Positions 16,370 to 24,580 of a DNA stretch of 64,000 nucleotides are shown piece after piece. How positions within the stretch are numbered: position 1 is the stretch's first letter; every line of letters starts with the position of its first letter. The translations under genes and the position numbers were made by a program. The notes under the pieces were generated by a model. That model was not told the DNA's origin, searched no databases, and saw only the letters and a program-made list of their open reading frames with translations. Origin of the DNA: Streptomyces sp. NBC_00083 (GTDB lineage Bacteria > Actinomycetota > Actinomycetes > Streptomycetales > Streptomycetaceae); contig NZ_JAPELY010000003.1 in assembly GCF_026343295.1 (NCBI RefSeq), positions 930,001 to 994,000 of the forward strand, read 5' to 3'.

Positions 16370-16426
16370 CAGGAACGTACTCAGCGGTACGCAGCCGTAT
16401 CGCGCCCGGCGTGTGGAGGCCCACGA

Positions 16427-17395
16427 ATGCAGGCATGGCGAGTGCACGAGAACGGCGAGCCGGGCGAGGTGATGCGGCTCGAAGAGATCGACCGGCCCGT
16501 GCCGGGCCCTGGACAGGTGCTCCTCCGGGTGCGCGCCGCCAACATCAACTTCCCGGACGCGCTGCTCTGCCGCGGCCAGTACCAGATCCGACCCCCGCTG
16601 CCGTTCACGCCCGGCGTCGAGATCTGCGGAGAGACCGAGGACGGCCGCCGGGTGATCGCCAACCCGGCGCTCCCCAACGGTGGGCTCGCCGAGTACGTCG
16701 TCGCCGACGAGGCGGCCCTGCTGCCCGCGCCCGACGCGCTCGACGACGCCGAGGCGGCCGCCCTGCACATCGGCTACCAGACCGGCGTCTTCGGACTGCA
16801 CCGCCGCGCGCACCTCCAGGAGGGCGAGACGCTGCTCGTGCACGCCGCGGCCGGGGGAGTGGGCAGCGCGGCCGTGCAGCTCGGCAAGGCCGCGGGGGCC
16901 CGCGTCATCGGCGTCGTCGGCGGGCCGGAAAAAGCGGCTGTGGCACGGGAGTTGGGCTGCGATCTGGTCATCGACCGGCGCGCGGACGACATCGTGGCCG
17001 CCGTGAAGGAAGCCACCGGCGGGCGCGGCGCCGATGTCATCTACGACCCGGTCGGCGGTGACGCGTACGCCAAGTCCGCCAAGTGCGTCGCCTTCGAGGG
17101 GCGCATCGTGATCGTCGGCTTCGCCAGCGGCTCCGTTCCGGCGCCCGCGCTCAACCACGCCCTCGTCAAGAACTACTCGATCGTCGGGCTGCACTGGGGC
17201 CTGTACGCGCAGAAGGACCCGGCCTCCATCGCCCGCTGCCACGAGCAGCTCACCCGGCTCGCCGCCGACGGCGCGATCAAGCCGCTCATCAGCGAGCGCG
17301 TCCCGCTCAAGGACGCCGCCGCCGCGGTGCAGCGCGTCGCCGACGGCACGACCACCGGCCGTGTGGTCGTCCTCACGGACGGAGCCGCCCGATGA
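16427..17395 (+). CDS. Quinone oxidoreductase-like zinc-independent MDR (NADPH:quinone reductase family)
   Basis: This 322-residue medium-chain reductase has an N-terminal GroES-like domain with NINFPDALLCRGQYQ (near 40-54), as in QOR/CAA43 proteins. The nucleotide site AAAGGVGSAAVQLGKAAGARV lies near 139-158. Zinc ligands of alcohol dehydrogenases are absent. Relatives reduce quinones or enoyl/crotonyl-type double bonds with NADPH. ATG at 16427 follows GTGGAGG. The stop overlaps the ATG of the first acyl-CoA dehydrogenase (ATGA), so the three genes are coupled. In this setting an enoyl-thioester or flavin-electron role is possible but unproved. Confidence 0.88.
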   Translation: MQAWRVHENGEPGEVMRLEEIDRPVPGPGQVLLRVRAANINFPDALLCRGQYQIRPPLPFTPGVEICGETEDGRRVIANPALPNGGLAEYVVADEAALLPAPDALDDAEAAALHIGYQTGVFGLHRRAHLQEGETLLVHAAAGGVGSAAVQLGKAAGARVIGVVGGPEKAAVARELGCDLVIDRRADDIVAAVKEATGGRGADVIYDPVGGDAYAKSAKCVAFEGRIVIVGFASGSVPAPALNHALVKNYSIVGLHWGLYAQKDPASIARCHEQLTRLAADGAIKPLISERVPLKDAAAAVQRVADGTTTGRVVVLTDGAAR

Positions 17396-18573
17396 CCGAC
17401 GCCGCCGAACTGCGCACCCGTACGCGCGAGTTGCTCGCCGCACACCCGCCCGCCGCCACCGACCCCCTCGACTTCCTCAAGGCCCGCTTCGATGCCGGGT
17501 TGGCCTGGGTGCACTACCCCGTGGGCCTCGGCGGCCTCGCCGCGCCGCGCTCCCTGCAACCCGTCGTCGACGCCGAACTCGCGGCGGCCGGGGCGCCCGA
17601 CAACGACCCGCGCCGGATCGGCATCGGCCTCGGCATGGCCGCGCCGACCGTCCTGAAGTACGGCACCGACGAGCAGAAGCGGCGCTTCCTGCGGCCCCTG
17701 TGGGTGGGCGAGGAGGTCTGGTGCCAGCTCTTCAGCGAGCCGGGCGCGGGCTCAGACCTCGCGGCGCTCGGCACCCGTGCGGTGCGCGACGGCGACGACT
17801 GGGTGGTCGACGGGCAGAAGGTGTGGACCTCCAGCGCCCACCTCGCCCGCTGGGCCATCCTCATCGCCCGCACCGACCCCGGACTGCCCAAGCACCAGGG
17901 CATCAGCTACTTCATCTGCGACATGACCGACCCCGGCGTCGAGGTGCGGCCCCTGCGGCAGATCACCGGCGAGGCCGAGTTCAACGAGGTGTTCCTCACC
18001 GGGGTGCGCATCCCCGACGCGCACCGGCTCGGCGAGGTGGGTGAGGGCTGGAAGGTCGCCCAGACCACCCTCATGAACGAGCGGGTCTCCATCGGCGGCA
18101 TGCGCATCCCCCGCGAGGGCGGCATGATCGGCCCGGTCGCCCGCACCTGGCGCGAACGCCCCGAACTGCGCACCCACGACCTGCACCAGCGGCTGCTCAC
18201 CCTGTGGGTCGAGGCCGAGGTCGCCCGGCTCACCGGCGAGCGGCTGCGCCAGCAGCTCGTCGCGGGCCAGCCGGGACCCGAGGGCTCCGGCATGAAGCTC
18301 GCCTTCGCCCGCCTCAACCAGGAGATCAGCGGCCTGGAGGTCGAACTGCTCGGCTCCGAGGGCCTGTTGTACGCGGACTGGACGATGCGCCGGCCCGAGA
18401 TGGTCGACTTCACCGGACGCGACGCCGGCTACCGCTACCTGCGCTCGAAGGGCAACTCCATCGAGGGCGGCACGAGCGAAGTGCTCCTGAACATCGTCGC
18501 CGAACGCGTCCTCGGGCTGCCCGCCGAGCCGCGCAACGACAAGGACGTCGCCTGGAAGGACCTGACCCGATGA
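17392..18573 (+). CDS. Acyl-CoA dehydrogenase, likely subunit A of a heteromeric pair
   Basis: This 393-residue flavoprotein has an alpha-helical N-domain and a middle beta-domain with FSEPGAGSDLAAL (near 117-129) and WVVDGQKVWTSSAH (FAD/substrate loop). The C-terminal helical domain contains RSKGNSIEGGTSEVLLNI. The family dehydrogenates acyl-CoA at alpha-beta. Its immediate, overlapping partner gene encodes a second, diverged dehydrogenase. That arrangement matches actinobacterial heteromeric enzymes (FadE28/FadE29-type) in steroid or bulky acyl-CoA degradation. ATG overlaps the upstream stop and its stop overlaps the next ATG. Confidence 0.9.
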   Translation: MTDAAELRTRTRELLAAHPPAATDPLDFLKARFDAGLAWVHYPVGLGGLAAPRSLQPVVDAELAAAGAPDNDPRRIGIGLGMAAPTVLKYGTDEQKRRFLRPLWVGEEVWCQLFSEPGAGSDLAALGTRAVRDGDDWVVDGQKVWTSSAHLARWAILIARTDPGLPKHQGISYFICDMTDPGVEVRPLRQITGEAEFNEVFLTGVRIPDAHRLGEVGEGWKVAQTTLMNERVSIGGMRIPREGGMIGPVARTWRERPELRTHDLHQRLLTLWVEAEVARLTGERLRQQLVAGQPGPEGSGMKLAFARLNQEISGLEVELLGSEGLLYADWTMRRPEMVDFTGRDAGYRYLRSKGNSIEGGTSEVLLNIVAERVLGLPAEPRNDKDVAWKDLTR

Positions 18574-19688
18574 AAGCGCAGACAGCGCAGACCGCCGAAG
18601 AAGCCACCGTGGACCTGCTGTACTCCGAGGCCGAGGACGATCTCAGGGCGGCCGTACGCTCCCTGCTCACCGACCGCGCCGACACCCCGGCCGCGCTCGC
18701 CCGCGCCGAGTCGGACGCCCCGTACGACCCCGATCTGTGGCGCTCGCTCGGCGCGCGGATGGAGCTCGCGGGCCTGCTCGTGCCCGAGAAGCTCGGCGGC
18801 CAGGGCGCTTCGCACCGGGAGGCCGCGGTGGTCCTGGAGGAGATCGGCCGGGCCGTGGCGCCGGTCCCGTTCCTCACGAGCGCCGTGATCGCCACCGAGA
18901 CGCTGCTCGCCGTGGCTGCCGAGAGCGCCGAAGTGGGCACGCTGGTACGGGAGTTGGCGTCCGGTCACCGGACCGCCGCCCTCGTCGTGCCGTTCTCGGC
19001 GGGCCCGGATTCGGTGCGGCTGCCCGCGGCGCTCACCGGGACGGTCTCCGCCGTCGCGGACGCTGCGACCGCCGATGTGCTGCTCGTGCCGACGGCTCAG
19101 GGCCTGTACGCGCTGGACGCCGCGGACGTCACGGCCACCCCGCTCACGCCGCTCGACCTGACCCGCCCGCTCGCCGCCGTCACCCTCGACGGCGCGAACG
19201 GCACGCTGCTGGCCGGCCCGGACGCCACGCGGGCCGCCGTGCGCCGCGGCCTGCTCGCCGGAGCCGGACTCCTCGCCTCCGAGCAGCTCGGGGTCGCCGA
19301 ATGGTGCCTGACCGAGACGGTGGCGTACACCCGCGAGCGCAAGCAGTTCAACCGGCCGGTCGGGTCCTTCCAGGCGCTCAAGCACCGCATGGCCCAGCTC
19401 TGGCTGGAGGTCGTATCGGCGCGTGCCGCCGCCCGCAACGCCGCCGACACGCTGGCGACCGGCAGCCCCGAGGTGCCGCTCGCGGTGGCCGTAGCCCAGG
19501 CGTACTGCGCCCGGGTCGCCGTGCACGCCGCCGAGGAGTGCGTGCAGCTGCACGGCGGCATCGGCATGACCTGGGAGCACCCGGCGCACCTGTACCTGAA
19601 GCGCGCCAAGTCGGCCCAGATCGCGCTGGGGCCGGCGGGTGAGCACCGGTCGGCCATCGCCGCGCTGATGGACCTGACCGCGCCCTGA
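18570..19688 (+). CDS. Acyl-CoA dehydrogenase, likely subunit B of a heteromeric pair
   Basis: This 372-residue protein has a less conserved middle domain (VPFSAGPDSVRLPAAL) lacking the usual ExGAGSD FAD loop seen in its partner. It keeps the helical C-terminal features YTRERKQFNRPVGSFQALKHRMAQ and ECVQLHGGIGMTWEHPAHLYLKRAKS. In known alpha2beta2 actinobacterial dehydrogenases, each subunit supplies part of the FAD and active site. The loss of the mid-domain motif in this subunit fits that model. The ATG overlaps the preceding stop by four bases. A strong hairpin follows at 19708. Confidence 0.88.
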   Translation: MKAQTAQTAEEATVDLLYSEAEDDLRAAVRSLLTDRADTPAALARAESDAPYDPDLWRSLGARMELAGLLVPEKLGGQGASHREAAVVLEEIGRAVAPVPFLTSAVIATETLLAVAAESAEVGTLVRELASGHRTAALVVPFSAGPDSVRLPAALTGTVSAVADAATADVLLVPTAQGLYALDAADVTATPLTPLDLTRPLAAVTLDGANGTLLAGPDATRAAVRRGLLAGAGLLASEQLGVAEWCLTETVAYTRERKQFNRPVGSFQALKHRMAQLWLEVVSARAAARNAADTLATGSPEVPLAVAVAQAYCARVAVHAAEECVQLHGGIGMTWEHPAHLYLKRAKSAQIALGPAGEHRSAIAALMDLTAP

Positions 19689-19707
19689 CGGCCCCGCCCG
19701 CACCACC

Positions 19708-19734
19708 CGGCCCCGGCCCGCGCGGCCGGGGCCG
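19708..19734 (+). terminator. Intrinsic-type hairpin after the acyl-CoA dehydrogenase operon
   Basis: CGGCCCCGGCC-CGCGC-GGCCGGGGCCG gives an 11-bp perfect stem with a 5-base loop, 19 bases after the operon stop codon. There is no long U run, as is usual in Streptomyces terminators. Confidence 0.7.
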
Positions 19735-19789
19735 TCGTGCTCCGCGCCCCGCCCAGCCCCGCGGGGCGAGGGCGTTTCGGCTGTTTTGT

Positions 19790-20014
19790 CGGCCGCGGGC
19801 CGTGGGCCCTTCCCGCGCAGTTCCCCGCGCCACTGACCGGGCTCTCCTGCGCGGAGCTTGAGGGCGAGCGGATCGCGGGCTGTTGTCGTCTGCGGGCCGT
19901 GGACGCGTCTCGCGCAGTCCCCCGCGCCCCTGGCGGGTCCGGCTGTGCGGTGCTTCGGCCGAGCCGGGTGCGCCCCGGCCTGGTGGAGCTCTCCCGGGGC
20001 GCGGGGAACTGCGC
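19790..20014. repeat. Cluster of dispersed intergenic repeats in direct and inverted orientation
   Basis: The 499-base gap between the acyl-CoA operon and the ABC ATPase holds no supported gene. It contains GCGCAGTTCCCCGCGC at 19815-19830, a variant GCGCAGTCCCCCGCGCCCCT at 19912-19931, and an inverted copy GGGGCGCGGGGAACTGCGC at 19996-20014. The same family occurs at 12480 and 12646. The inverted pair could fold into a large hairpin. GCTTGAGGGCGAGCGGATCG near 19856 is a second shared motif. Confidence 0.75.
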
Positions 20015-20187
20015 GGAGGGTGCTCGGGGTTTCGGGCGGGGTACATGCACCGCAGCCCACCCCGTACGCTCGTGGCGATACCGAGACGGAACGTTCCTTC
20101 ACCCCCGACTTCCGACATTCCGCCGGAGGCAGCCGCGCCGGGGTACGACGGCCGCCCGCCACCACGCCCACCGGGAGGACCGCCGCA

Positions 20188-20868
20188 GTGCTCGAACTCA
20201 GCAACATCACCGCCGGATACGAGCGGGACAAGCCCGTCGTGCGCGACATGAGCCTCGTCGTGGCCCGCGGCGAGGCCGTCGGCCTGCTCGGCCCCCGCGG
20301 GTGCGGCAAGTCCACGCTCGCCCGCGTCGCCGCCCTGCTCCACCGCCCCGACGCCGGCACGGTCGTCATCGGCGGCACCCCCGTCGTCACCGACCCCCGC
20401 CACCGCGTACCCCGCGCCCTGCGCACCACGGTGGGCTTCGTCCTCCCCGCACCCGGCCGCTCCGGCGGCCCCGCACTGCGCCTGCGCGACCTGATCGCCG
20501 AGCCGCTGAAGGCGTCGGGCCGGCGGATCGAGATCCGTGAGCGCGTCGACGAACTGGCCCACGCCGTCGGCCTGGGCGGCGACCTCCTCACCCGCGACAC
20601 CCGCGAGGTCGGCGACGGCCCGCTCCAACGCGCCCTCCTCGCCCGCGCCCTGGTGCTCCGCCCGCGCCTGCTCATCTGCGACGAGATGACCGCGCTGATG
20701 GACTCCGAGACCACGGACGCCCTCATCGCGGCGGTGTGCGACTACCGGCGCGCATCCGGGGCCTCCCTGCTCGCCGTCGGGGACGACCCGGCCCTGCTCG
20801 CCACCTGGTGCGACCGCACGGTCACCTGGAACGCGCCCACCACCACCCCGCTCGCACACACTCCGTAA
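20188..20868 (+). CDS. Solitary ABC ATPase-like protein with degenerate catalytic motifs
   Basis: This 226-residue protein resembles oligopeptide-type ABC ATPases. Walker A GPRGCGKST (35-43) and Walker B LLICDEM (161-167) are intact. The signature position reads EVGDGPLQRA (140-149) in place of LSGGQxQR, and the H-loop reads AVGDD (196-200) with Gly where the switch His belongs. No permease or binding protein is adjacent. GTG at 20188 follows GGGAGG. The changes predict weak or no ordinary ATP hydrolysis coupled to transport, so a regulatory role or decay is possible. Relatives exist as orphan genes in streptomycetes, by my recollection. Confidence 0.82.
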   Translation: MLELSNITAGYERDKPVVRDMSLVVARGEAVGLLGPRGCGKSTLARVAALLHRPDAGTVVIGGTPVVTDPRHRVPRALRTTVGFVLPAPGRSGGPALRLRDLIAEPLKASGRRIEIRERVDELAHAVGLGGDLLTRDTREVGDGPLQRALLARALVLRPRLLICDEMTALMDSETTDALIAAVCDYRRASGASLLAVGDDPALLATWCDRTVTWNAPTTTPLAHTP

Positions 20869-20985
20869 CGGGTAACGCGCAGTCAACACCCGTACGGCGG
20901 ACACGTCTTGAGGCGGCGGGCGGCGCCTCCTCCGCCACACTGACGCCCGAAGACCGCCATCCCGGCGCGGTGGAGGAGGCTCGTC

Positions 20986-21180
20986 ATGGCTGTTTCGATC
21001 TCGGTGGTGCTGTTGCTGCTGGTCCTCGCGGTGATCTTTCTTCGGAGCGGAGGACTCAAGCTGTCGCACGCCGTGGTCTGCGCGCTGCTCGGCTTCTTCC
21101 TGGCGAGCACCAGCGTGGCGCCGACGATCCTGGACGGCGTCAACGCCACGGCGGGTGTGGTCGGTAGCCTGAAACCATGA
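20986..21180 (+). CDS. Small two-helix membrane protein
   Basis: This 64-residue protein starts MAVSISVVLLLLVLAVIF. It has a first membrane helix near residues 4-18, a short basic turn (RSGGLKLSH) and a second helix near 27-42, then a short tail. ATG follows GGAGGAGGC. Its stop overlaps the start of the AlkZ-fold gene (ATGA), so the two are co-translated. Similar small proteins are common in streptomycetes, but no function is known to me. Confidence 0.8.
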   Translation: MAVSISVVLLLLVLAVIFLRSGGLKLSHAVVCALLGFFLASTSVAPTILDGVNATAGVVGSLKP

Positions 21181-22352
21181 CCGAGGCCCGCCGGAAGATC
21201 ACCGACGAGGAGCGCCGCGCCCGCCTGGGCGCACGCCACTTGCTCGCGCCCACCGCTCGCGCGAGCACCCCGGAGGCGGTCGCCGAGGCGCTGCTCGGGC
21301 TGCACGCCACCGACCCCGCCTCGGTGTACCTCTCCGTGGCCGCCCGGCTCCAGGACCCGTCCGTGACGGAGCTGGAGCGTGCGCTCTACGAGGACCACAC
21401 GCTGGTGCGGATGCTGTGCATGCGGCGCACCATGTTCGTGGTGCCGCGCGAGCTCGCTCCCGTCGTGGACGCCTCGACCGCCCGCGCCGTGGCGGCCCGC
21501 GAACGCCGCAATCTGGCCAAGGTCATCCAGGAACAGCTCGGTTTCGACGAGCGCTGGTTCGCCGCGACCGAGGCCGCGGTGGTGGCGGCGCTGCAGCGAC
21601 GGGGCGAGGCGACGGCGTCCCAAATTGCCTCCGACGTACCCGACTTGACGTCGAAGATCGTGCAGGCCGCGGGCAAGCCGTACGAGGCGAGGCCCCGCAT
21701 CACCAGCCGCTTCCTCGGGGTGATGGCCGCCGAGGGCCGCATCCGGCGCGGCCGGCCGCTCGGCACCTGGGCCTCCAGCCAGTACCGCTGGATCCCCGCC
21801 GAGCCCCACCCCGACCTGCCCGTCGACGAGGCGAAGGCACGGCTGGCCGCCCGCTACCTGGAGGCGTTCGGCCCCGCCACCACCGAGGACGTCACGTGGT
21901 GGACGGGGTGGACGCTCACCGACACCCGCAAGGCGCTCGCCCGCACGGAGGCCGTGGAGGTCGACCTCGACCACGGCCCCGGCCACGCCCTGCCCGCCCA
22001 CCTCGACGCCCCCGCCGAGCCCGAACCCTGGGTCGCGCTGCTCCCCGCGCTCGACCCCACCCCCATGGGCTGGCGCGACCGCGACTGGTACTTCGACGCG
22101 GGCCACAGGTCCGAACTGTTCGACACCAACGGCAACATCGGGCCCAGCGTGTGGTGCGACGGGCGTGTCGTGGGCGGCTGGGCCCAGCGGTCCGAAGGCG
22201 AGATCGTCACGGAACTCCTGACCCCCCGGGGCGTCGGGCGTGAGGCCCTCGCCGCGATCGCCGACGAGGCCGCCCGGCTGGCCGCGTTCTTCGCCGACGT
22301 ACGCGTCAAGCCGAGCTTCCGCACTCCGCTGGAGCGCCGGCTCACGCGATGA
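21177..22352 (+). CDS. AlkZ-like winged-helix (HTH_42 / DUF1006) protein with altered catalytic motif
   Basis: This 391-residue protein has tandem winged-helix segments and a beta-barrel-like C-terminus (WDCRVVGGW-type strand, here CDGRVVGGWAQR). The fold is that of AlkZ/YcaQ DNA glycosylases, which unhook alkylated bases or interstrand crosslinks using a Gln-x-Gln or Gln-x-Asp motif near residue 43. Here the corresponding stretch ALLGLHATDPASVYLS reads His43-Ala44-Thr45, so the expected glutamines are missing. It may be a non-catalytic DNA binder or a variant glycosylase. It is coupled to the small membrane protein before it. Confidence 0.8.
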   Translation: MTEARRKITDEERRARLGARHLLAPTARASTPEAVAEALLGLHATDPASVYLSVAARLQDPSVTELERALYEDHTLVRMLCMRRTMFVVPRELAPVVDASTARAVAARERRNLAKVIQEQLGFDERWFAATEAAVVAALQRRGEATASQIASDVPDLTSKIVQAAGKPYEARPRITSRFLGVMAAEGRIRRGRPLGTWASSQYRWIPAEPHPDLPVDEAKARLAARYLEAFGPATTEDVTWWTGWTLTDTRKALARTEAVEVDLDHGPGHALPAHLDAPAEPEPWVALLPALDPTPMGWRDRDWYFDAGHRSELFDTNGNIGPSVWCDGRVVGGWAQRSEGEIVTELLTPRGVGREALAAIADEAARLAAFFADVRVKPSFRTPLERRLTR

Positions 22353-22502
22353 CGGCGCCCAACCGGGCTGCGGCGCCGCTGTGTTGCGTACGCGTGACAC
22401 GAAGATGAAACACCCTCACTTTCCATGGACACTTCGGGCGGCCGGCCCTAACGTCCGGTGGCGGCGCGACGACTGTCGTATGTACGCACACCAAGGAGCC
22501 GC

Positions 22503-24074
22503 ATGGACCGCAGAGCGCTCGCCCGCGCACTGGCCCTCACTCTCGCCGTCACCGCGAGCACCCTCCTCGGCCCGGCCGGCGTCCGGGCCGCCGAGATACC
22601 CAAGGCGCCCGGCCACCGGCTGGTGAGTTCGTACGAGGGCGCCCCCGCAACCGCGCGTCCCGTCCCCGCGCCGGCCCCCGCCCAGAACCCATTCATGGCG
22701 CCCAACGGCCGCAACGGGATGCACGGCGACTCCTGGGGGAGCGGAACCCATCCGTACTCCGGGCCGCTCGGCCGCGACCCGCAGGTCACCAGCGAGCAGA
22801 TCGCCCCGCTGGGCGGCGAATGCGCGACCGCCACCTTCGACGCGGCGGGGCGCCTCCTCACCGTCTGCGGCACCTTCCAGGGCTTCAAGCTGAAGCTCCT
22901 CGACCCGCACTCCCTGGCCACCCTCGCCGAGTACCAGCTCCCGCAGCGCTCCTCCACCGTCGAGGCGATCACCCGGCTCGACTTCGAAAGAATCTTCAAG
23001 GACACCTCGGGCGGCGCCTACTTCTACCTCGACGACCAGGACCGGGTGGTCCTCGCCGACTCCCGTCATCACATCCTGCGCCTCGCCCACCATCAGGCGG
23101 CCGACGGCAGCTGGTCGTTCGCCGTCGACGACGACTGGGACCTGAGCGGTGTCGTCCCGCACGACTGCGTCAGCTGGACCAACCTCTTCCCCAGCGGCAC
23201 CTGCGATCCCGTGACGTCCGTGATGCCCGACTGGCAGGGGCGCATCTGGTGGGTGACCAGGCTCGGCCGTGTCGGCACGGTCGACCCGGCGACCGGAGCC
23301 GTCCACTCCACACAGCTGGCGGGGGAGGAGATCCAGAACTCCTTCTCGGTGGCCGAGGACGGCGTCTCCATCGTCTCCGACCACGCCCTCTACAGCTTCC
23401 GGGCCGCCGCCGACGGCACGCCCGTCGTGGAGTGGCGCCAGAGCTACGACCGGGGAACCGGCACCAAGCCCGGCTCCGTGAACCAGGGTTCGGGCACCAC
23501 CCCCGACCTGTTCGGCGACGGCTATGTGGCGATCACCGACAACGCCGACGACCGGATGGACGTGGTGGTCTACCGGCGCGGCGACGACGTGCCGGACGGG
23601 CGGCGCGAGGTGTGCCGGATCCCGGTCTTCGGGTCCGGAGCGTCGACCACCGACAACTCCCTGATCAGCTGGGGCAACAGCCTGATCGTCGAGAACAACT
23701 ACGGCTACGAGAACCTCACGTCGCTCACCTTCGGCCGCAGTGTCGTCGGCGGCGCCACCAGGATCGACGTACGCGCGGACGGCAGCGGCTGCGACACGGT
23801 GTGGCAGAGCGCGGTCCGCTCGCCGTCCGTCGTGCCGAAGCTGTCCACGGCCAACGGGCTCGTCTACTTCTACGAGAAGGAGCCCAACGCGCTCGGCATC
23901 GACGCCTGGTACCTGACCGCCGTGGACTTCCGTAGCGGCGCCGTCCGCTGGAAGAAGCTCACCGGCACCGGCCCCGCCTACGACAACAACTGGGCGCCGA
24001 TCACGATCGGGCCCGACGGCACCGCGTACATCGGTGTGTTCAACGGCATCGTGGCCGTGCGCGACCGGGTCTGA
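22503..24074 (+). CDS. Secreted beta-propeller-like protein of unknown function
   Basis: This 523-residue protein has a Sec signal (DRRALARALALTLAVTASTLL up to about Ala29), then repeated short strand groups with aromatic and Asp/Gly turns: GGAYFYLDDQDRVVLAD, GRIWWVTRLGRVGTVDPATG, DGYVAITDNADDRMDVVVY and DGTAYIGVFNGIVAV. The periodicity suggests a 6-8-bladed PQQ/quinoprotein-like beta-propeller. Four cysteines (C107, C121 region; later DCVSWTNLFPSGTC) may form disulfides. ATG follows AAGGAG. No cofactor ligands are recognisable, so it could be a binding protein or a dehydrogenase lacking PQQ. Confidence 0.8.
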   Translation: MDRRALARALALTLAVTASTLLGPAGVRAAEIPKAPGHRLVSSYEGAPATARPVPAPAPAQNPFMAPNGRNGMHGDSWGSGTHPYSGPLGRDPQVTSEQIAPLGGECATATFDAAGRLLTVCGTFQGFKLKLLDPHSLATLAEYQLPQRSSTVEAITRLDFERIFKDTSGGAYFYLDDQDRVVLADSRHHILRLAHHQAADGSWSFAVDDDWDLSGVVPHDCVSWTNLFPSGTCDPVTSVMPDWQGRIWWVTRLGRVGTVDPATGAVHSTQLAGEEIQNSFSVAEDGVSIVSDHALYSFRAAADGTPVVEWRQSYDRGTGTKPGSVNQGSGTTPDLFGDGYVAITDNADDRMDVVVYRRGDDVPDGRREVCRIPVFGSGASTTDNSLISWGNSLIVENNYGYENLTSLTFGRSVVGGATRIDVRADGSGCDTVWQSAVRSPSVVPKLSTANGLVYFYEKEPNALGIDAWYLTAVDFRSGAVRWKKLTGTGPAYDNNWAPITIGPDGTAYIGVFNGIVAVRDRV

Positions 24075-24093
24075 GGCCCGAGCGGCGGCGGGT

Positions 24094-24471
24094 TCAGAGC
24101 AGGCGCGACCGGATGAGGAACCGCACCCCTTCCGGCGCCTCCAGGGAGAACCCGCTGCCGCGGCCCTCCACCACGTCGACGATCAGGCGGGTGTGGCGCC
24201 ACAGCTCGTGCTGGCTCGTCGACATCCAGAACGGGATGCCCTCCTCGACGCCCTCCACCGTCAGGGAGGCCAGCAGCACGTCCGAGTTGCCGGTGCGGAA
24301 CTCGCCGCGTGGATAGCACATGGGGGCGCTGCCGTCGCAGCAGCCGCCGGACTGGTGGAACATCAGGGGGCCGTGGGCCGCCCGTAGTCTGCGGAGCAAC
24401 TCGCCTGCGGCCGGGGTGAGTTCGACCGGCGGTGCGGCGGCCGGCGGCTCCGGGTGCTGCGCGGGTGTCAT
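24094..24471 (-). CDS. DUF779 family protein
   Basis: This 125-residue cytoplasmic protein has the family core MFHQSGGCCDGSAPMC (near 37-52), with clustered cysteines and a His suggesting a metal or redox site. The IPFWMSTSQHELWRHTRLIVDVV stretch and a C-terminal GFSLEAPEGVRFLI follow. DUF779 genes are usually found beside aldehyde dehydrogenases and are thought to assist aldehyde or alcohol metabolism. No such enzyme is adjacent here, so the gene looks separated from its usual partner. It lies 109 bases downstream of the APC permease on the same strand. Confidence 0.85.
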   Translation of the reverse strand: MTPAQHPEPPAAAPPVELTPAAGELLRRLRAAHGPLMFHQSGGCCDGSAPMCYPRGEFRTGNSDVLLASLTVEGVEEGIPFWMSTSQHELWRHTRLIVDVVEGRGSGFSLEAPEGVRFLIRSRLL

Positions 24472-24489
24472 CTCTCCTCGCTCCTCCGG

Positions 24490-24526
24490 TCCGCGCGGCG
24501 GCCCCCGGTGGGCGGCGCCGCGCGGA
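24490..24526 (-). terminator. Hairpin after the APC permease gene
   Basis: TCCGCGCGGC (24490-24499) pairs with GCCGCGCGGA (24517-24526) around a 17-base loop. It lies downstream of the APC permease stop and just upstream of the DUF779 start. It would separate the two transcripts. Confidence 0.5.
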
Positions 24527-24580
24527 TCCGGCCCGGCTCAGCTCACCACGCGGGTGGTTGCGAGCGGGTTGCGAGCTCCG

